From: Nitrospira sp.
GTDB taxonomy: Bacteria > Nitrospirota > Nitrospiria > Nitrospirales > Nitrospiraceae
Direction of reading: 5' to 3'
DNA length: 64,000 nt
Assembly: GCA_022226935.1 (NCBI GenBank)
Contig: CP092081.1
Coordinates: 1,932,416 to 1,996,415 of the forward strand
Positions 52,791 through 62,216 of this stretch are shown piece by piece. How positions within the stretch are numbered: the first letter of the stretch is position 1; each line of letters begins with the position of its first letter. The notes under the pieces are model-generated. The model worked only from the letters and a program-made list of their open reading frames with translations, did no database searches and was not told the origin of the DNA. The position numbers and the translations under genes are program-made.

Positions 52791-53723
52791 ATGGCGCTTC
52801 CGTCCGGGTGGCTTGGACAAGCCGACAATTTTCTCGGGATCGAGGAGCCCTGGTGCCATCCCGATCAGGCGGGAGTCTACGTACTGCCCGCTCCCTACGA
52901 GCACACCTCGAGTTATATCCTCGGATCCGACCGCGGGCCGTCCGCCATCATCGAAGCGTCCCAGCAGGTTGAGTTGTACGACGAAACGTTGCGGTACGAG
53001 CCGTATCGCGAATGGGGCGGCGTCGCCACGGCCAACACGCTGGACTTGGCCGGGCGCGTGGACGGGCAGGCCGTGCAAGCCATTCAGGATTTTGTGCAGC
53101 CGCATGTCGGGCGAGGCAAGTTCTTGGTGACCTTGACCGGAGAGCACACCGGCGCGTTAGGCGCCATCCGTGCCCATGCCCAACAGTATCCGGGCATGTG
53201 TGTCGTGCAAATCGATGCCCATGGCGACCTCCGACAGGCGTACCAGGACAATCCCTATAGTCACGCCAGCGTCATGGCCCGCGTGGTGCAAGATGGACTG
53301 TCGCTGGTGCAGGTCGGTATCCGGTCGATCAGCCCCGAAGAAATCGATCTCATCGACAAGACGCCGCGGATCAAGACCTTTTTTGCGGCGTCGATTTTGG
53401 ATCCTTCCGGCCCCTATGAAGGACGGGCCATTCGCTGGGTTCCTGAAGTGCTGGCTTCCTGCACCGGGCCGGTATACCTCACCTTCGATTGTGACGGGCT
53501 GGATGCGTCGCTTGTTCCGGCCTTGGGAACACCGGAACCGGGTGGGTTGGGCTGGTACGATACCCTCGCGCTCGTCACGGCACTGGCCAGCGGGCCGGGT
53601 ATCGTCGGTATGGACATCAGCGAGATTGCGCCCATTGAAGGATTCGTCGCGCCTCAGTTCAGCATTGCTCGCTTGATTTACCGCATGCTGGGGCGGATTC
53701 GAGCGGGCCGCCAGGTTCACTAA
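52791..53723 (+). CDS. speB: Agmatinase
   Basis: This 310-residue ureohydrolase hydrolyses agmatine to putrescine and urea at a di-manganese site. Metal motifs are LTGEHTGALG (H119, the family GGDHS variant), QIDAHGDLR (D142, H144, D146) and TFDCDGLDAS. It is 8 nt downstream of the arginine decarboxylase and is probably co-translated. In several bacteria this pair replaces ornithine decarboxylase. The first-motif variant (EHT for DHS) is unusual but keeps the His. Confidence 0.92.
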   Translation: MALPSGWLGQADNFLGIEEPWCHPDQAGVYVLPAPYEHTSSYILGSDRGPSAIIEASQQVELYDETLRYEPYREWGGVATANTLDLAGRVDGQAVQAIQDFVQPHVGRGKFLVTLTGEHTGALGAIRAHAQQYPGMCVVQIDAHGDLRQAYQDNPYSHASVMARVVQDGLSLVQVGIRSISPEEIDLIDKTPRIKTFFAASILDPSGPYEGRAIRWVPEVLASCTGPVYLTFDCDGLDASLVPALGTPEPGGLGWYDTLALVTALASGPGIVGMDISEIAPIEGFVAPQFSIARLIYRMLGRIRAGRQVH

Positions 53724-53822
53724 GCGGGTGGTGAACAGTCTCGCCAACGTGAGTCTCACATCGCGTAGACGTCCGACGTACGGTTCGTAGTCGCCTCGCC
53801 TCTTCATTCGCGCGGCCGCGCC

Positions 53823-54533
53823 ATGCGCATCAATAAATTCTTTACTGAACAGGGCCTGTGTTCACGGCGAGAGGCCGATCGGCTGGTTGCCGAAGGCCGG
53901 GTCACGATTAACGGTGTGGTGGCCAAGCTGGGGGATCAGGTGTCGCCGCAGGATATTGTGGCGCGTGACGGAACGATCCTGCAGCGGGGCAATCGCGCCG
54001 TCTATATCAAATATCACAAGCCGGTCGGGGTGACGACGACGACCGAACTGCACGTGCCGCGGAATATCATTTCGGAAATCAATCATCGCGAGCGGATTTT
54101 TCCTATCGGACGGCTCGACAAGGATTCGTCCGGGCTCATTCTCCTGACCAATGACGGCGATATCGTCAATGAGATCTTGCGGGTCGAGCATGGGCACGAG
54201 CGGGAGTATCGCGTGGAAGTGGATCGCGAGTTCGACGGATCCTTCCTCTCGCGGATGGCAGAAGGTGTGGTCATCTTGGGAGAGCGAACGCGGCCATGTC
54301 TCATGGCGCGAGTGGGGCCGCGTCGATTCCGGATCATCCTGACCGAGGGGCGCAATCGCCAAATCCGTCGTATGTGCCAGGCGCTCGGCTATCGGGTGGT
54401 CTCGCTCCATCGCGTGCGGATTATGCACATCACTATCGAAGGGCTTCATGCGGGGCAGTGGGTGGACTTGAGTCAGGAGGAACGTCGCCGACTGTTCCAG
54501 GCTCTTGGCCGGCCGCCAGACTCGTCGGTATGA
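53823..54533 (+). CDS. rluF: RluF-type rRNA pseudouridine synthase
   Basis: The 236-residue protein has an N-terminal S4 domain (MRINKFFTEQGLCSRREADRLVAEGRVTING) and a RsuA/RluB/E/F catalytic domain with FPIGRLDKDSSGLILLTNDGDIVN (catalytic D99). REYRVEVDREFD and LTEGRNRQIRRMCQALGYRVVSLHRVRIMHI follow. The LHRVRIM segment and S4 arrangement favour RluF, which modifies U2604 of 23S rRNA. The start lies close to the end of a 99-nt gap. It converges on the 4HB protein. Confidence 0.88.
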   Translation: MRINKFFTEQGLCSRREADRLVAEGRVTINGVVAKLGDQVSPQDIVARDGTILQRGNRAVYIKYHKPVGVTTTTELHVPRNIISEINHRERIFPIGRLDKDSSGLILLTNDGDIVNEILRVEHGHEREYRVEVDREFDGSFLSRMAEGVVILGERTRPCLMARVGPRRFRIILTEGRNRQIRRMCQALGYRVVSLHRVRIMHITIEGLHAGQWVDLSQEERRRLFQALGRPPDSSV

Positions 54534-54551
54534 GAGCGGGGCGAGTGGACT

Positions 54552-55364
54552 CTACTCAGCGCGGAGCGCCGTGTTGGACCGGTTACCAGGCAAGTTCAAT
54601 GAGTCGGGACGGACGGATTCTTCAGATCTGGAGGCGGGCAGTGGCGCTCTGGTGGTTCGACTGAGGAACAGATTCAACAATGCGATGAAAAAACTCCCTC
54701 CCACGACCCAATAGCTCGTTGAGCGGATGGTTTTGGTGCCTTCGTCGCGCATGTCCTTGGCGACCTCCGCCACGGTCTCCAGCAGACGGTCCAAGGCCAG
54801 ACTCACCTGCATCACCTTCGGCCCGCCGTTGTCGGCTGCATGAATTTCCGCTTTGCGCCGGAGTTCCGCCGCCTCTTTCGGCGATCCCGCTTTCCATTCC
54901 TGAGCCACGAGATCGATCGTTTTGCTGGCGACATGGAAGTATTGGTCGAGGCTTTCACGCACGGCCTGGATGTCTTTTTCTTCGCTGCGTCCGCTACGGG
55001 ACACACGCAGGCCTGCGGCGGCATACCGATCCACCGCATGTTGAATGCGCGCTCGTTGCGCCGGCAGGGATTCGGTAATGCGCTCGAAGACCGCCTGATT
55101 TTCTGCTTCCAACGACCGGATGATGGTGTTGCGATACCGGATGACGTCGGCAGAAATATGGGCGAGGTCGGCTGCTCCCAGCGTGTACTCGGTATACATG
55201 ACGCGCAGGTCTTGATCGATACGACTGAGGGCCTGCCCGCTGATCCATCCCAGTCCCGCGATCAGGATGCTGATGAGCAATTGGTTCGTGCCGGGAAAGG
55301 ACAATTTGAAACGCGAGGCAAACGACACAGCTGTCCCTTTCGTCGGGCCGAGGGTGGAGTGCAT
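54552..55364 (-). CDS. 4HB sensor-like membrane protein without an output domain
   Basis: This 270-residue protein has two membrane helices (LLISILIAGLGWISG near 30-45 and YWVVGGSFFIALLNLF near 225) around a four-helix-bundle domain like that of chemoreceptors (YTEYTLGAADLAHISADVIRYRNTIIRSLE..., DIQAVRESLDQYFHVASKTIDLVAQEW). Only 30 residues follow the second helix, so there is no HAMP or signalling domain. It may sense and pass a signal to a partner, or be a remnant. It lies upstream of nothing obvious on its strand; the pseudo-ABC gene is 80 nt away and transcribed towards it. Confidence 0.6.
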   Translation of the reverse strand: MHSTLGPTKGTAVSFASRFKLSFPGTNQLLISILIAGLGWISGQALSRIDQDLRVMYTEYTLGAADLAHISADVIRYRNTIIRSLEAENQAVFERITESLPAQRARIQHAVDRYAAAGLRVSRSGRSEEKDIQAVRESLDQYFHVASKTIDLVAQEWKAGSPKEAAELRRKAEIHAADNGGPKVMQVSLALDRLLETVAEVAKDMRDEGTKTIRSTSYWVVGGSFFIALLNLFLSRTTRAPLPASRSEESVRPDSLNLPGNRSNTALRAE

Positions 55365-55443
55365 GGCCCGTGAGTTTCAGCCATGTAGTGTAGCAGATCG
55401 TGCCTCAAGAAAGAAATCGATGCCGGTTTTGCGACGGTGCCGA

Positions 55444-57120
55444 TCACTCGAGTATGACGCGTCGCTCGACCAGTTGACCGACTTCGGGATCATTGGAGAC
55501 GAATACGATGGACCAGGGTTCCTCTTTGGAGCAGAGCCTCCGCAGCAGCGTCAGTCGCAGGGTCGGGTCGATATTGTGGAGACTGCCGTTGAAAATCAAC
55601 AATTCCGGCCTAGTGACGATCATCCTGGCCAGAAGAATGCGAAGCACCTGGCTGCGGCTCAAATTCGCCCCGTTCCCGTGCACGACCGTTTCCAGTCCCA
55701 GGGGCAGCGCGTCGATTTCTTCCTCCAGCTCCACGAATCGCAGCGCCCAGCTCACATCGGCGAATTGAATCGACGGGCGCTGGAGCGTGACGTTTTCTTC
55801 CAAGGTTCCATCGAACAGGGTGGGGTGGGAATCGAGCATCAACCCCCGGCAGCGATTCACATAATTGAGTGACACGTCTCGCAGGTCGATATCGTTGTAA
55901 CGGATGACCCCGCTGGTGGGAGGATAGAGCCCGGCCAGGAGGAGCGCGAGCGACGTTTTGCTTTTGCTCGTTCCTGTGAGGACCGTGATCTTTTCGCCGG
56001 GCAGCACTTCCAGATTGAAATGATCGAACAGCATCGGTCCGTCCGGGCCGGCAAAGGACACGTCTTTGCACGTCAGGCGTACTCCCTGGAGCGTGGGATT
56101 CGGAAGCCAGGCGGCAATCGGCCCGGAGACCTCCTCTTTCGGCATCTCGAAGAGCTTGGAGAGCTCCTGCAGGGATGTGGCGACATAGATGGCGGCATAC
56201 ATGCGTCGAGCCACCATGTCGAGATTGAGCAGCAAGGTGCCGACAATGACCTCCGCCGCCACGAATTGGCCGAGCGTGATATCTCCCAGCGACAGCAACC
56301 ATCCGCCGAGTCCGATCATGCCGCTGTGGGCGAAGGCCTGAAAGATGACCGCGCTTTTATATTGGGCTCCGGTCAAGATATCGGATCGAGTCTTCCGCGC
56401 CTGGACATAGGCTTGCACCAGCGCATCGGTTTTTTTGAGCAACAGGGGCAGGCTGTCGGTGGATTTAAAATGAAGCCGGTTGATGCCGATGTCTTGCAGC
56501 CAGTGAAAGGTCCGGTAGTGGAGGCTCGAGACCCGTTGAGTAATGCGGAGTCCTCCGCGGCCAAAAAAGGTCAGCAGAAAGGCAAAACCGGTGATCAGGA
56601 AGACGTTATAGCCGAGGAAGTAAGGATGGTACATGACGAGGATCGCCATGCCGATCATGCCCGACACGGACACATTGACGAGGTCGACCAGCATCGCGAC
56701 CAGCGCGCGCGGCAACAGCTCCGCTTCGATGAAGGTGTTGGTATGTTGCGGAAGAAAGACGTTCTCCCGAAAGCGGGGCAGCGCTTCGGTAAAGGCGACA
56801 GCCAGCCTGGTATAGATCCGCTGAACCAGGATTTCCACCGCTCGCCCCTGCAAGACGCGGAACGCCCCCATCAACAGCAACGCGCCCAACATGATGGCCA
56901 CCAGCGTCACGATCATGATCGGTTGAATGGCGAAGGCGAAGGTGTTCACGAGCTCTTGCACGGTGAGGGGCACGATCAGCGCAAACGAGCCGATTACGAT
57001 CGCATAGGAAGCAATGATCGCCAGAATACGCCGCTCAAGTCCGACCAGGAGGTTGAGACGCGCAAGAATGGTCCATGCTGACGGTGTGGCGATGGTTGAT
57101 TCGGTGGCGTTGTGATTCAC
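55444..57120 (-). CDS. ABC exporter-like protein with a degenerate ATPase domain (A)
   Basis: The 558-residue protein has a type I exporter membrane domain (about 1-335; TM segments ILAIIASYAIVIGSFALIVPL, PIMIVTLVAIMLGALLL, VNVSVSGMIGMAILVMYHPYFLG) and an ABC fold from about 345. The key residues are changed. Walker A is TGTSKSKTS (382-390, Lys kept but all three glycines lost). The Q-loop is LDS (429-431), the signature LSRSQ (487-491), Walker B ELLIFNG (506-512, neither Asp nor Glu) and the switch SND in place of His (542-544). It is probably unable to hydrolyse ATP. There is no C39 peptidase domain. The start is GTG 57120. Confidence 0.85.
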   Translation of the reverse strand: MNHNATESTIATPSAWTILARLNLLVGLERRILAIIASYAIVIGSFALIVPLTVQELVNTFAFAIQPIMIVTLVAIMLGALLLMGAFRVLQGRAVEILVQRIYTRLAVAFTEALPRFRENVFLPQHTNTFIEAELLPRALVAMLVDLVNVSVSGMIGMAILVMYHPYFLGYNVFLITGFAFLLTFFGRGGLRITQRVSSLHYRTFHWLQDIGINRLHFKSTDSLPLLLKKTDALVQAYVQARKTRSDILTGAQYKSAVIFQAFAHSGMIGLGGWLLSLGDITLGQFVAAEVIVGTLLLNLDMVARRMYAAIYVATSLQELSKLFEMPKEEVSGPIAAWLPNPTLQGVRLTCKDVSFAGPDGPMLFDHFNLEVLPGEKITVLTGTSKSKTSLALLLAGLYPPTSGVIRYNDIDLRDVSLNYVNRCRGLMLDSHPTLFDGTLEENVTLQRPSIQFADVSWALRFVELEEEIDALPLGLETVVHGNGANLSRSQVLRILLARMIVTRPELLIFNGSLHNIDPTLRLTLLRRLCSKEEPWSIVFVSNDPEVGQLVERRVILE

Positions 57121-57260
57121 GCGAGGGCTCGTGTCGGCCGATGGTGGGGCGCAGTGTGGGCGAATGCCGGAGCGCTGTCAAGGACGGGGAACAAGGCCGG
57201 CGGGCGGGTGAGAGAAAAGCGAAGCCCTCTGCCCGCGGTCTGGTGACGGTGCGGCACGCG

Positions 57261-58928
57261 TTAGTTCAGCATGATCCGGCGATCGACATGCGGGGTCAGA
57301 TTGGGATCGTTCGAGACGAAGATCACCGACCAGGGTTCTTCCTTGCTGCACAGGCGGCGGAGAATCGTCTCGCGCATCGCGGGGTGCATATTGTGAAGAA
57401 TGCCTTCGAAAATGAGGAGCTGGGGGCGTCCCAGGATCGCTCGCGCCACCAGGATGCGCACGATGTGCGTAGGGGCGAAGATTTTACCCGCGGATCGCAC
57501 ATGCGTTTTCAAGCCCTGGGGGAGGGCATCGACTTCTTCTTCGAGTTCAGTGAAGCGCAGCGCCCATCGCACGTCGCTGTAAGGAATGTAGTCTCGTCCG
57601 AGGACGATGTTTTCTTCCAGCGTCCCCTCAAACAACGAAAGTTGTGAATCCAGGATGAATCCTCTAAAGCGATTGACGGAATCCAGATTGAGGTGGCGAA
57701 GATCGACGCCGTTGTAGCGGATGACGCCGGCAGTGGGTGATTCGAGCCCGCCGAGCACCCGGGCCAGCGCGGTTTTCGCCATTGCCGTATCCGCATAGAT
57801 GCCGATTTTTTCACCCGGCGTCACTTCCAGGTTGAAGTGCTCAAAGACCGGCGGGCCACCGGCGGGCGCAAAGGTCAGGTCTTTGCACGTGACTCGAATA
57901 CCGTGAACTGTCGGGTCGGGCAAGGGAATGGACAGCGTGGCGGCGTCCTGATCTTTGGGCAGGGAGAAGAGGAAGCTCAGTTCGGTCAAGGCGGTGAGGA
58001 AATAGTAGATATGCCCCATCCGCTTCACGACGCCGTCGAAGCTCGACAGAATGCCGCTCACCACGACTTCCGCGGCGACGAATTGGCCGAGCGTCAGCTG
58101 GCCGATTCCCAGGAGCCACCCCGCCGTCGCGATGAGACCGCTATGGACGATCGCTTGCCATCCGAGTGATCCGAGATACTGCCGGATGAGGATTCCGAAT
58201 CGGGTCCTGCGCACGCCGACATAGGTATCCAGGAGCTGGTCCGTCTTTTTGATCAGCAGCGCCTGACTGTCGGTGGATTTAAAATGGAGGAGGTTGTAGG
58301 CAATTTCCTGAAACCAGTGCAGGGTGTCGTATTTGGCATGGGACATATCCATGTCGGCCTTCAGGCCGCCGTGGCTCATGAGGAAAAACACGACATTGAA
58401 TCCGACCAGCAGGATCGCGTTAAACAGCAGGAAGTACGGGTGATAGAACACCAGGATCGTCATGCCGACCGCCCCGCCCACGATGACGTTGATCAGGTCG
58501 ACCAGGAGGACCGACACGGCCCGCTGCATGAGAATGGTTTCGACGAAGTAATTGGCGAATCGAGGCTTGAACCCCTGATAGCGCAAATGCGGCAGTTGTT
58601 GGGCCATGGCAATGGCCACCCGGGCAAAGATGCGCCGTTCCAGCACTTCCACCGCATAGTATTGGAGGGCCCGGAAGGCACCCACGAAGAGCAGGCCCGC
58701 CACCATGACCGCGGCCAGTGTGACAATGGTGATGGGCTGGAGCGCGAAGGCGAACGTGTTGACGAGTTCTTGAACCGTGAGAGGAACGATCAGCGAGAAA
58801 AGCCCGATGGCGATTGAATAGGAAACGATGAGACCGAGGATGCGCCGTTCGAGACGAAACAGGAGGCCCAGATGGCCGACGACCGTTTGGAACAGATTGC
58901 TCTGGTTGTCGGAATGATCCTGGGCCAT
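57261..58928 (-). CDS. ABC exporter-like protein with a degenerate ATPase domain (B)
   Basis: This 555-residue paralogue of the next gene has the same plan and opening (ILGLIVSYSIAIGLFSLIVPLTVQELVNTFAFALQP). Its ATPase residues are lost in parallel but differently: Walker A ADTAMAKTA (379-387), Q-loop LDS, signature region IFAPT (483-487), Walker B QLLIFEG (503-509) and switch SND (539-541). Shared end motifs (RRLCSKEEPWSV/IFVSNDP) indicate an old duplication with conserved non-catalytic surfaces. It probably forms a heterodimer with the other half. AGAGGTAGCAGG precedes the ATG. Confidence 0.85.
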   Translation of the reverse strand: MAQDHSDNQSNLFQTVVGHLGLLFRLERRILGLIVSYSIAIGLFSLIVPLTVQELVNTFAFALQPITIVTLAAVMVAGLLFVGAFRALQYYAVEVLERRIFARVAIAMAQQLPHLRYQGFKPRFANYFVETILMQRAVSVLLVDLINVIVGGAVGMTILVFYHPYFLLFNAILLVGFNVVFFLMSHGGLKADMDMSHAKYDTLHWFQEIAYNLLHFKSTDSQALLIKKTDQLLDTYVGVRRTRFGILIRQYLGSLGWQAIVHSGLIATAGWLLGIGQLTLGQFVAAEVVVSGILSSFDGVVKRMGHIYYFLTALTELSFLFSLPKDQDAATLSIPLPDPTVHGIRVTCKDLTFAPAGGPPVFEHFNLEVTPGEKIGIYADTAMAKTALARVLGGLESPTAGVIRYNGVDLRHLNLDSVNRFRGFILDSQLSLFEGTLEENIVLGRDYIPYSDVRWALRFTELEEEVDALPQGLKTHVRSAGKIFAPTHIVRILVARAILGRPQLLIFEGILHNMHPAMRETILRRLCSKEEPWSVIFVSNDPNLTPHVDRRIMLN

Positions 58929-59029
58929 CCTGCTACCTCTGCCGCGCCGTCTGGATGATGCCGTTGCGGCGACCTGTCTACGCAGGCCTGCACCAGCTAA
59001 AACCTATCAGAGCGCACCGCAAAATACTA

Positions 59030-60520
59030 CTATTTGGAGAAGCTCGCACCGACCCGGTAATTGACCGGTACGGCGGACGGCTGGCTCCGGGCCCAGGAGC
59101 CGGTGGCCCATTGATAGAGAGCCAGGGCTTTCTGGTAATCGGCCTTCGCTCGGACGAGTTGCATCTCCGAATCGACGGAATTCCGCTCGCGGAGGTTTAC
59201 GAAGAGCACACTCGTGGCGCCCAAGCTGAACCGAAAACGCTCGCCTTCCTCCAAGGTCTTGGCCATGCGAAGTGATTCCGCGGCCGCCGCCACCCGCTCC
59301 TTCGCCCGTTCAATGGCGGACACGGCATTGTCGACATCCACGACCACTTGCTGTTCCCGGTATTTCTGCACCAGCACCAGCCGATCGGCCTGCGCCTGGG
59401 CTTCCATCACTTCACCGCGGCTTCTGCGTTGCAGAATCGGAATGCGCAACTCCACGCCGAACCGATAGCCCAATCCCAACACAAATTTCTCCGGGGCCCT
59501 CGCCGGCGCCGCTTCCAGATCGAGACTGGGCAAGAGGTTGTTCTTGGCGAGTTCCAGATCGATATTGTTGACCTTGGCCTCGATATCCACCTCGCGAATC
59601 TCCGGGCGATCGCTTTTTGCTTGCCGCTTATCGGCCTTGACGATGTCTGCCGTCGGGGGAGCGGCAGGAGGGGGGAAGTCCGGCACGCGCTCGAGCTGCG
59701 GTGCTGTGGGCGTCTGGTTTTCCCAGAGGAACATCGACATTTTATATTGCTCCTGTTCCACAGCTCGCTGCGCGGCGATGGCGATTTCCCGGCGACGCTG
59801 CACCTCCTGCCCGGCCTCGACCACATCGAGCGGCGCCACGGCTCCGGCCTTCGCTCGGCCCTCCACTTGCCTCAACCGTTCCTCCGCAACGCCGAGGGCG
59901 CGACGTTGCACGTCCACAAACTTCGCGGCCGAGACCCAATCCCAGAACTGGCTTGCCGCAGCCAGAAAGAGATCCTGTCTCGTTTGCGAAATTTTGACCT
60001 CGGCGCGCGGATCGGCCAGTTCCGAACGCTGCAGTTCCGCATTCTCGGGATTGATCATGAGTCCTTTCAGCAGGGGCAGGAAGCCGCCGAGAATGACTTG
60101 CTGGTTGCCGTTTCCGAACGAGAGGTCCGGAATCTTCGCGTCGCCGATAGCCTGCCGAATACCTGCGCTCCCCCGGAATCCCCATGGAGTCCGCGCTTCG
60201 ACCAAGGTATCGTTAAAACCTACGCTTTGAGTTTTGGTGGTGCCCTTGTCGATAAAGCGCTCGATCTCGGTATCGTTGACTAGGATCGGTTCGAATGCGC
60301 CCAGCGCCTTGAGCATTTTCCCGCGGGCCGACACCTTTTCTGTCCCTGCCCCCTTTAGGAGGGGATGGGAGCGATCGATCCAGGCGTGAATCTCGTTCAA
60401 AGACAGGGGGATCGGCGGAAGTGCTTTTGATTTGCCCGCGTCTTCTGCTCTGGCGCCGCTGTCCGGCAGCCCCCAGAGCGCACAGGCGGCAATGATCAGG
60501 ATCCATGCATAGTTCTTCAT
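59030..60520 (-). CDS. TolC-family outer membrane efflux protein
   Basis: The 496-residue protein has a signal peptide (MKNYAWILIIAACALWGLPDSGARA) and two long coiled-coil repeats of the TolC type: QTRQDLFLAAASQFWDWVSAAKFVDVQRRALGVAEERLRQVEGRAKAGAVAPLDVVEAGQEVQRRREIA and AQADRLVLVQKYREQQVVVDVDNAVSAIERAKERVAAAAESL. It should form the trimeric outer-membrane and periplasmic duct for the adjacent HlyD-like protein. I start it at ATG 60520 behind AAAGGAG. It lies about 100 nt before the degenerate ABC gene. Confidence 0.85.
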   Translation of the reverse strand: MKNYAWILIIAACALWGLPDSGARAEDAGKSKALPPIPLSLNEIHAWIDRSHPLLKGAGTEKVSARGKMLKALGAFEPILVNDTEIERFIDKGTTKTQSVGFNDTLVEARTPWGFRGSAGIRQAIGDAKIPDLSFGNGNQQVILGGFLPLLKGLMINPENAELQRSELADPRAEVKISQTRQDLFLAAASQFWDWVSAAKFVDVQRRALGVAEERLRQVEGRAKAGAVAPLDVVEAGQEVQRRREIAIAAQRAVEQEQYKMSMFLWENQTPTAPQLERVPDFPPPAAPPTADIVKADKRQAKSDRPEIREVDIEAKVNNIDLELAKNNLLPSLDLEAAPARAPEKFVLGLGYRFGVELRIPILQRRSRGEVMEAQAQADRLVLVQKYREQQVVVDVDNAVSAIERAKERVAAAAESLRMAKTLEEGERFRFSLGATSVLFVNLRERNSVDSEMQLVRAKADYQKALALYQWATGSWARSQPSAVPVNYRVGASFSK

Positions 60521-60607
60521 GAAACGCACTCCTTTCTGAGGTCACCAGACTGAGATGAGCGCCGAAGGGTGTCGCTGCTCCGGCATGCGCCGGAGAGACG
60601 GGACCGG

Positions 60608-62104
60608 TTACTTGGCCCCGCGGCCGGCTTTCGGCAGGAGGGTATCGATCAGGCTTGGAGGCCGTTCCTGGTAGTCGGGCGGAAAGAGATTGAACCGGCG
60701 CCAGAGCTCATACCAAAGCGGGACACGATTGAGAATGACCCATCCCATGGCTTTGGTTCCCTGCCGGACATGTTCTTGCGGAGGCCAGGGGCGTTCTTCC
60801 AGATCGGGGACGACCCAGAAACGGAAGTTGCCTTTGCCGTCGTCGACCTGGTCGATGACCTTGATCACCCCGTTATACGTACCAGCCATCATCTCCGGCC
60901 AAGCCGGCAGCGGGATGGCGGGAATGCCATAGAAGAGAATCTTGACCTTTCGGCCCACGTTGAGCAACGGGGCGTCGATGCCGTCGGCCACCATTTCAAT
61001 CGCTCTGTCCGTGCTGTTGGGAGAAATTCTGACGAGTTTTTCGCCGGGCCGCACGGTTTCACCGGCGCCCGCCTGCGCCATCTTCACGACGGTGCCGTCG
61101 ATGGGCGAGAGAATCCGGCTGGCGACGCGTCGCTGATTGGCGTTGGACAGACGCAAAGAGACGTCCGCCACCTGATCGGCGGCACGCGCCGCTTCGCCGA
61201 TCGAGGCATCTCGCGCGGCTTCTGCATCAAGGAGTCGCTGAAGCACTTCTGCGCTGACCTGCTCGCGTCCGAAACTCAAGGCCTTCATGCCCTGTTCGGC
61301 GGCGGCCAGGTTGGCTTGTGCACCTTGCAAATCCGCCTTGCTGGCGATGGCGGCTTGAATCGTGAGTTCTAATTCGCGTTGGGAGACGAGGCCCTGTTGT
61401 GCCAGTTGTTGATGCCGTTCCACATTGAGCTCGGCTGTGGCTACGGCAATTTTGGAGGCTTCGATTTTTTGCCGGGCCTCGCGGACTTTGCTTTCAGCTT
61501 CGAGCACCCGCGCGCCGGCCGACGGAACCGCGGCCTTCACGAGGTTTTGCATTTCCTTGATGCGTTTGTCGAGCTGATCGGCACGACTCAAGGCGGCCTT
61601 CCGGGTATCTTCCAGCGCCTGCTTGCGTTGTTCGAGAAGGTTCAAAAGATCCGGGGCCATGAAGTTCGGATCGTAGTCGTCGAGTTCGAGAATCACGTCG
61701 CCCGCCTTGACCCGCACGCCTTCGAAGATGTGCCACTTTTTGATGCGTCCGGTAATCTGCGCCTCGATGTCTTGCGGGCGCTCAAAGGGAGTGTAAGAGG
61801 AGAGTTGGCCGGTGACCGTAATGGTTTGAGTCCAGGGGACGAAGGCCACGATCAGCATGAAGAAACCGACCAGAAGAATGGCCAACCGTGAAGAGAACCG
61901 AAGCCGCTCTGGGATTTGAACGGCTTCCCAGGACTGGAGCTTGGTCGACGTCGCTAAATCGTCGACCGCTATTTCATCCAAGCCTGTGCGCTGGGTGACG
62001 AGGGAACGGAATCGGGTTTTGAGCCCTTCACGGATACGCTGCACGTGACCCCTCCACGCACCGTCCACTGAAAGAGTGCGCAGGCGTATCATAGTGGAAG
62101 ACAA
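60608..62104 (-). CDS. HlyD-like membrane fusion protein
   Basis: This 498-residue adaptor has a 70-residue cytoplasmic start, one membrane helix (LAILLVGFFMLIVAFVPW, about 73-90), a lipoyl/barrel segment (ITVTGQLSSYTPFERPQDIEAQITGRIKKWHIFEGVRVKAGDVILEL), and a long coiled-coil hairpin of about 200 residues. The matching lipoyl half follows (VASRILSPIDGTVVKMAQAGAGETVRPGEKLVRISP). It ends with a Trp-rich tail (WVILNRVPLWYELWRRFNLFPPD). Such adaptors bridge an inner-membrane exporter and TolC. It heads the four-gene locus. Confidence 0.87.
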   Translation of the reverse strand: MSSTMIRLRTLSVDGAWRGHVQRIREGLKTRFRSLVTQRTGLDEIAVDDLATSTKLQSWEAVQIPERLRFSSRLAILLVGFFMLIVAFVPWTQTITVTGQLSSYTPFERPQDIEAQITGRIKKWHIFEGVRVKAGDVILELDDYDPNFMAPDLLNLLEQRKQALEDTRKAALSRADQLDKRIKEMQNLVKAAVPSAGARVLEAESKVREARQKIEASKIAVATAELNVERHQQLAQQGLVSQRELELTIQAAIASKADLQGAQANLAAAEQGMKALSFGREQVSAEVLQRLLDAEAARDASIGEAARAADQVADVSLRLSNANQRRVASRILSPIDGTVVKMAQAGAGETVRPGEKLVRISPNSTDRAIEMVADGIDAPLLNVGRKVKILFYGIPAIPLPAWPEMMAGTYNGVIKVIDQVDDGKGNFRFWVVPDLEERPWPPQEHVRQGTKAMGWVILNRVPLWYELWRRFNLFPPDYQERPPSLIDTLLPKAGRGAK

Positions 62105-62216
62105 AGGAGTTGGTCAATTCAATGAGGGGTTCCGTCGTGCATCGGCTTGACCCCTCGACCGGAGACGGGCTATGGTGCGCCGCAGCATTCTTTTTTCAGC
62201 CAGAGGTGTCGTGTCC

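Noticed and set aside
56020-57081. Plus-strand open frame of 353 codons opposite the degenerate ABC gene A
   Set aside because: It is rich in Gln, Arg, His and Asp with no hydrophobic core, and the minus strand holds a clear ABC exporter. It is a GC-driven shadow frame.
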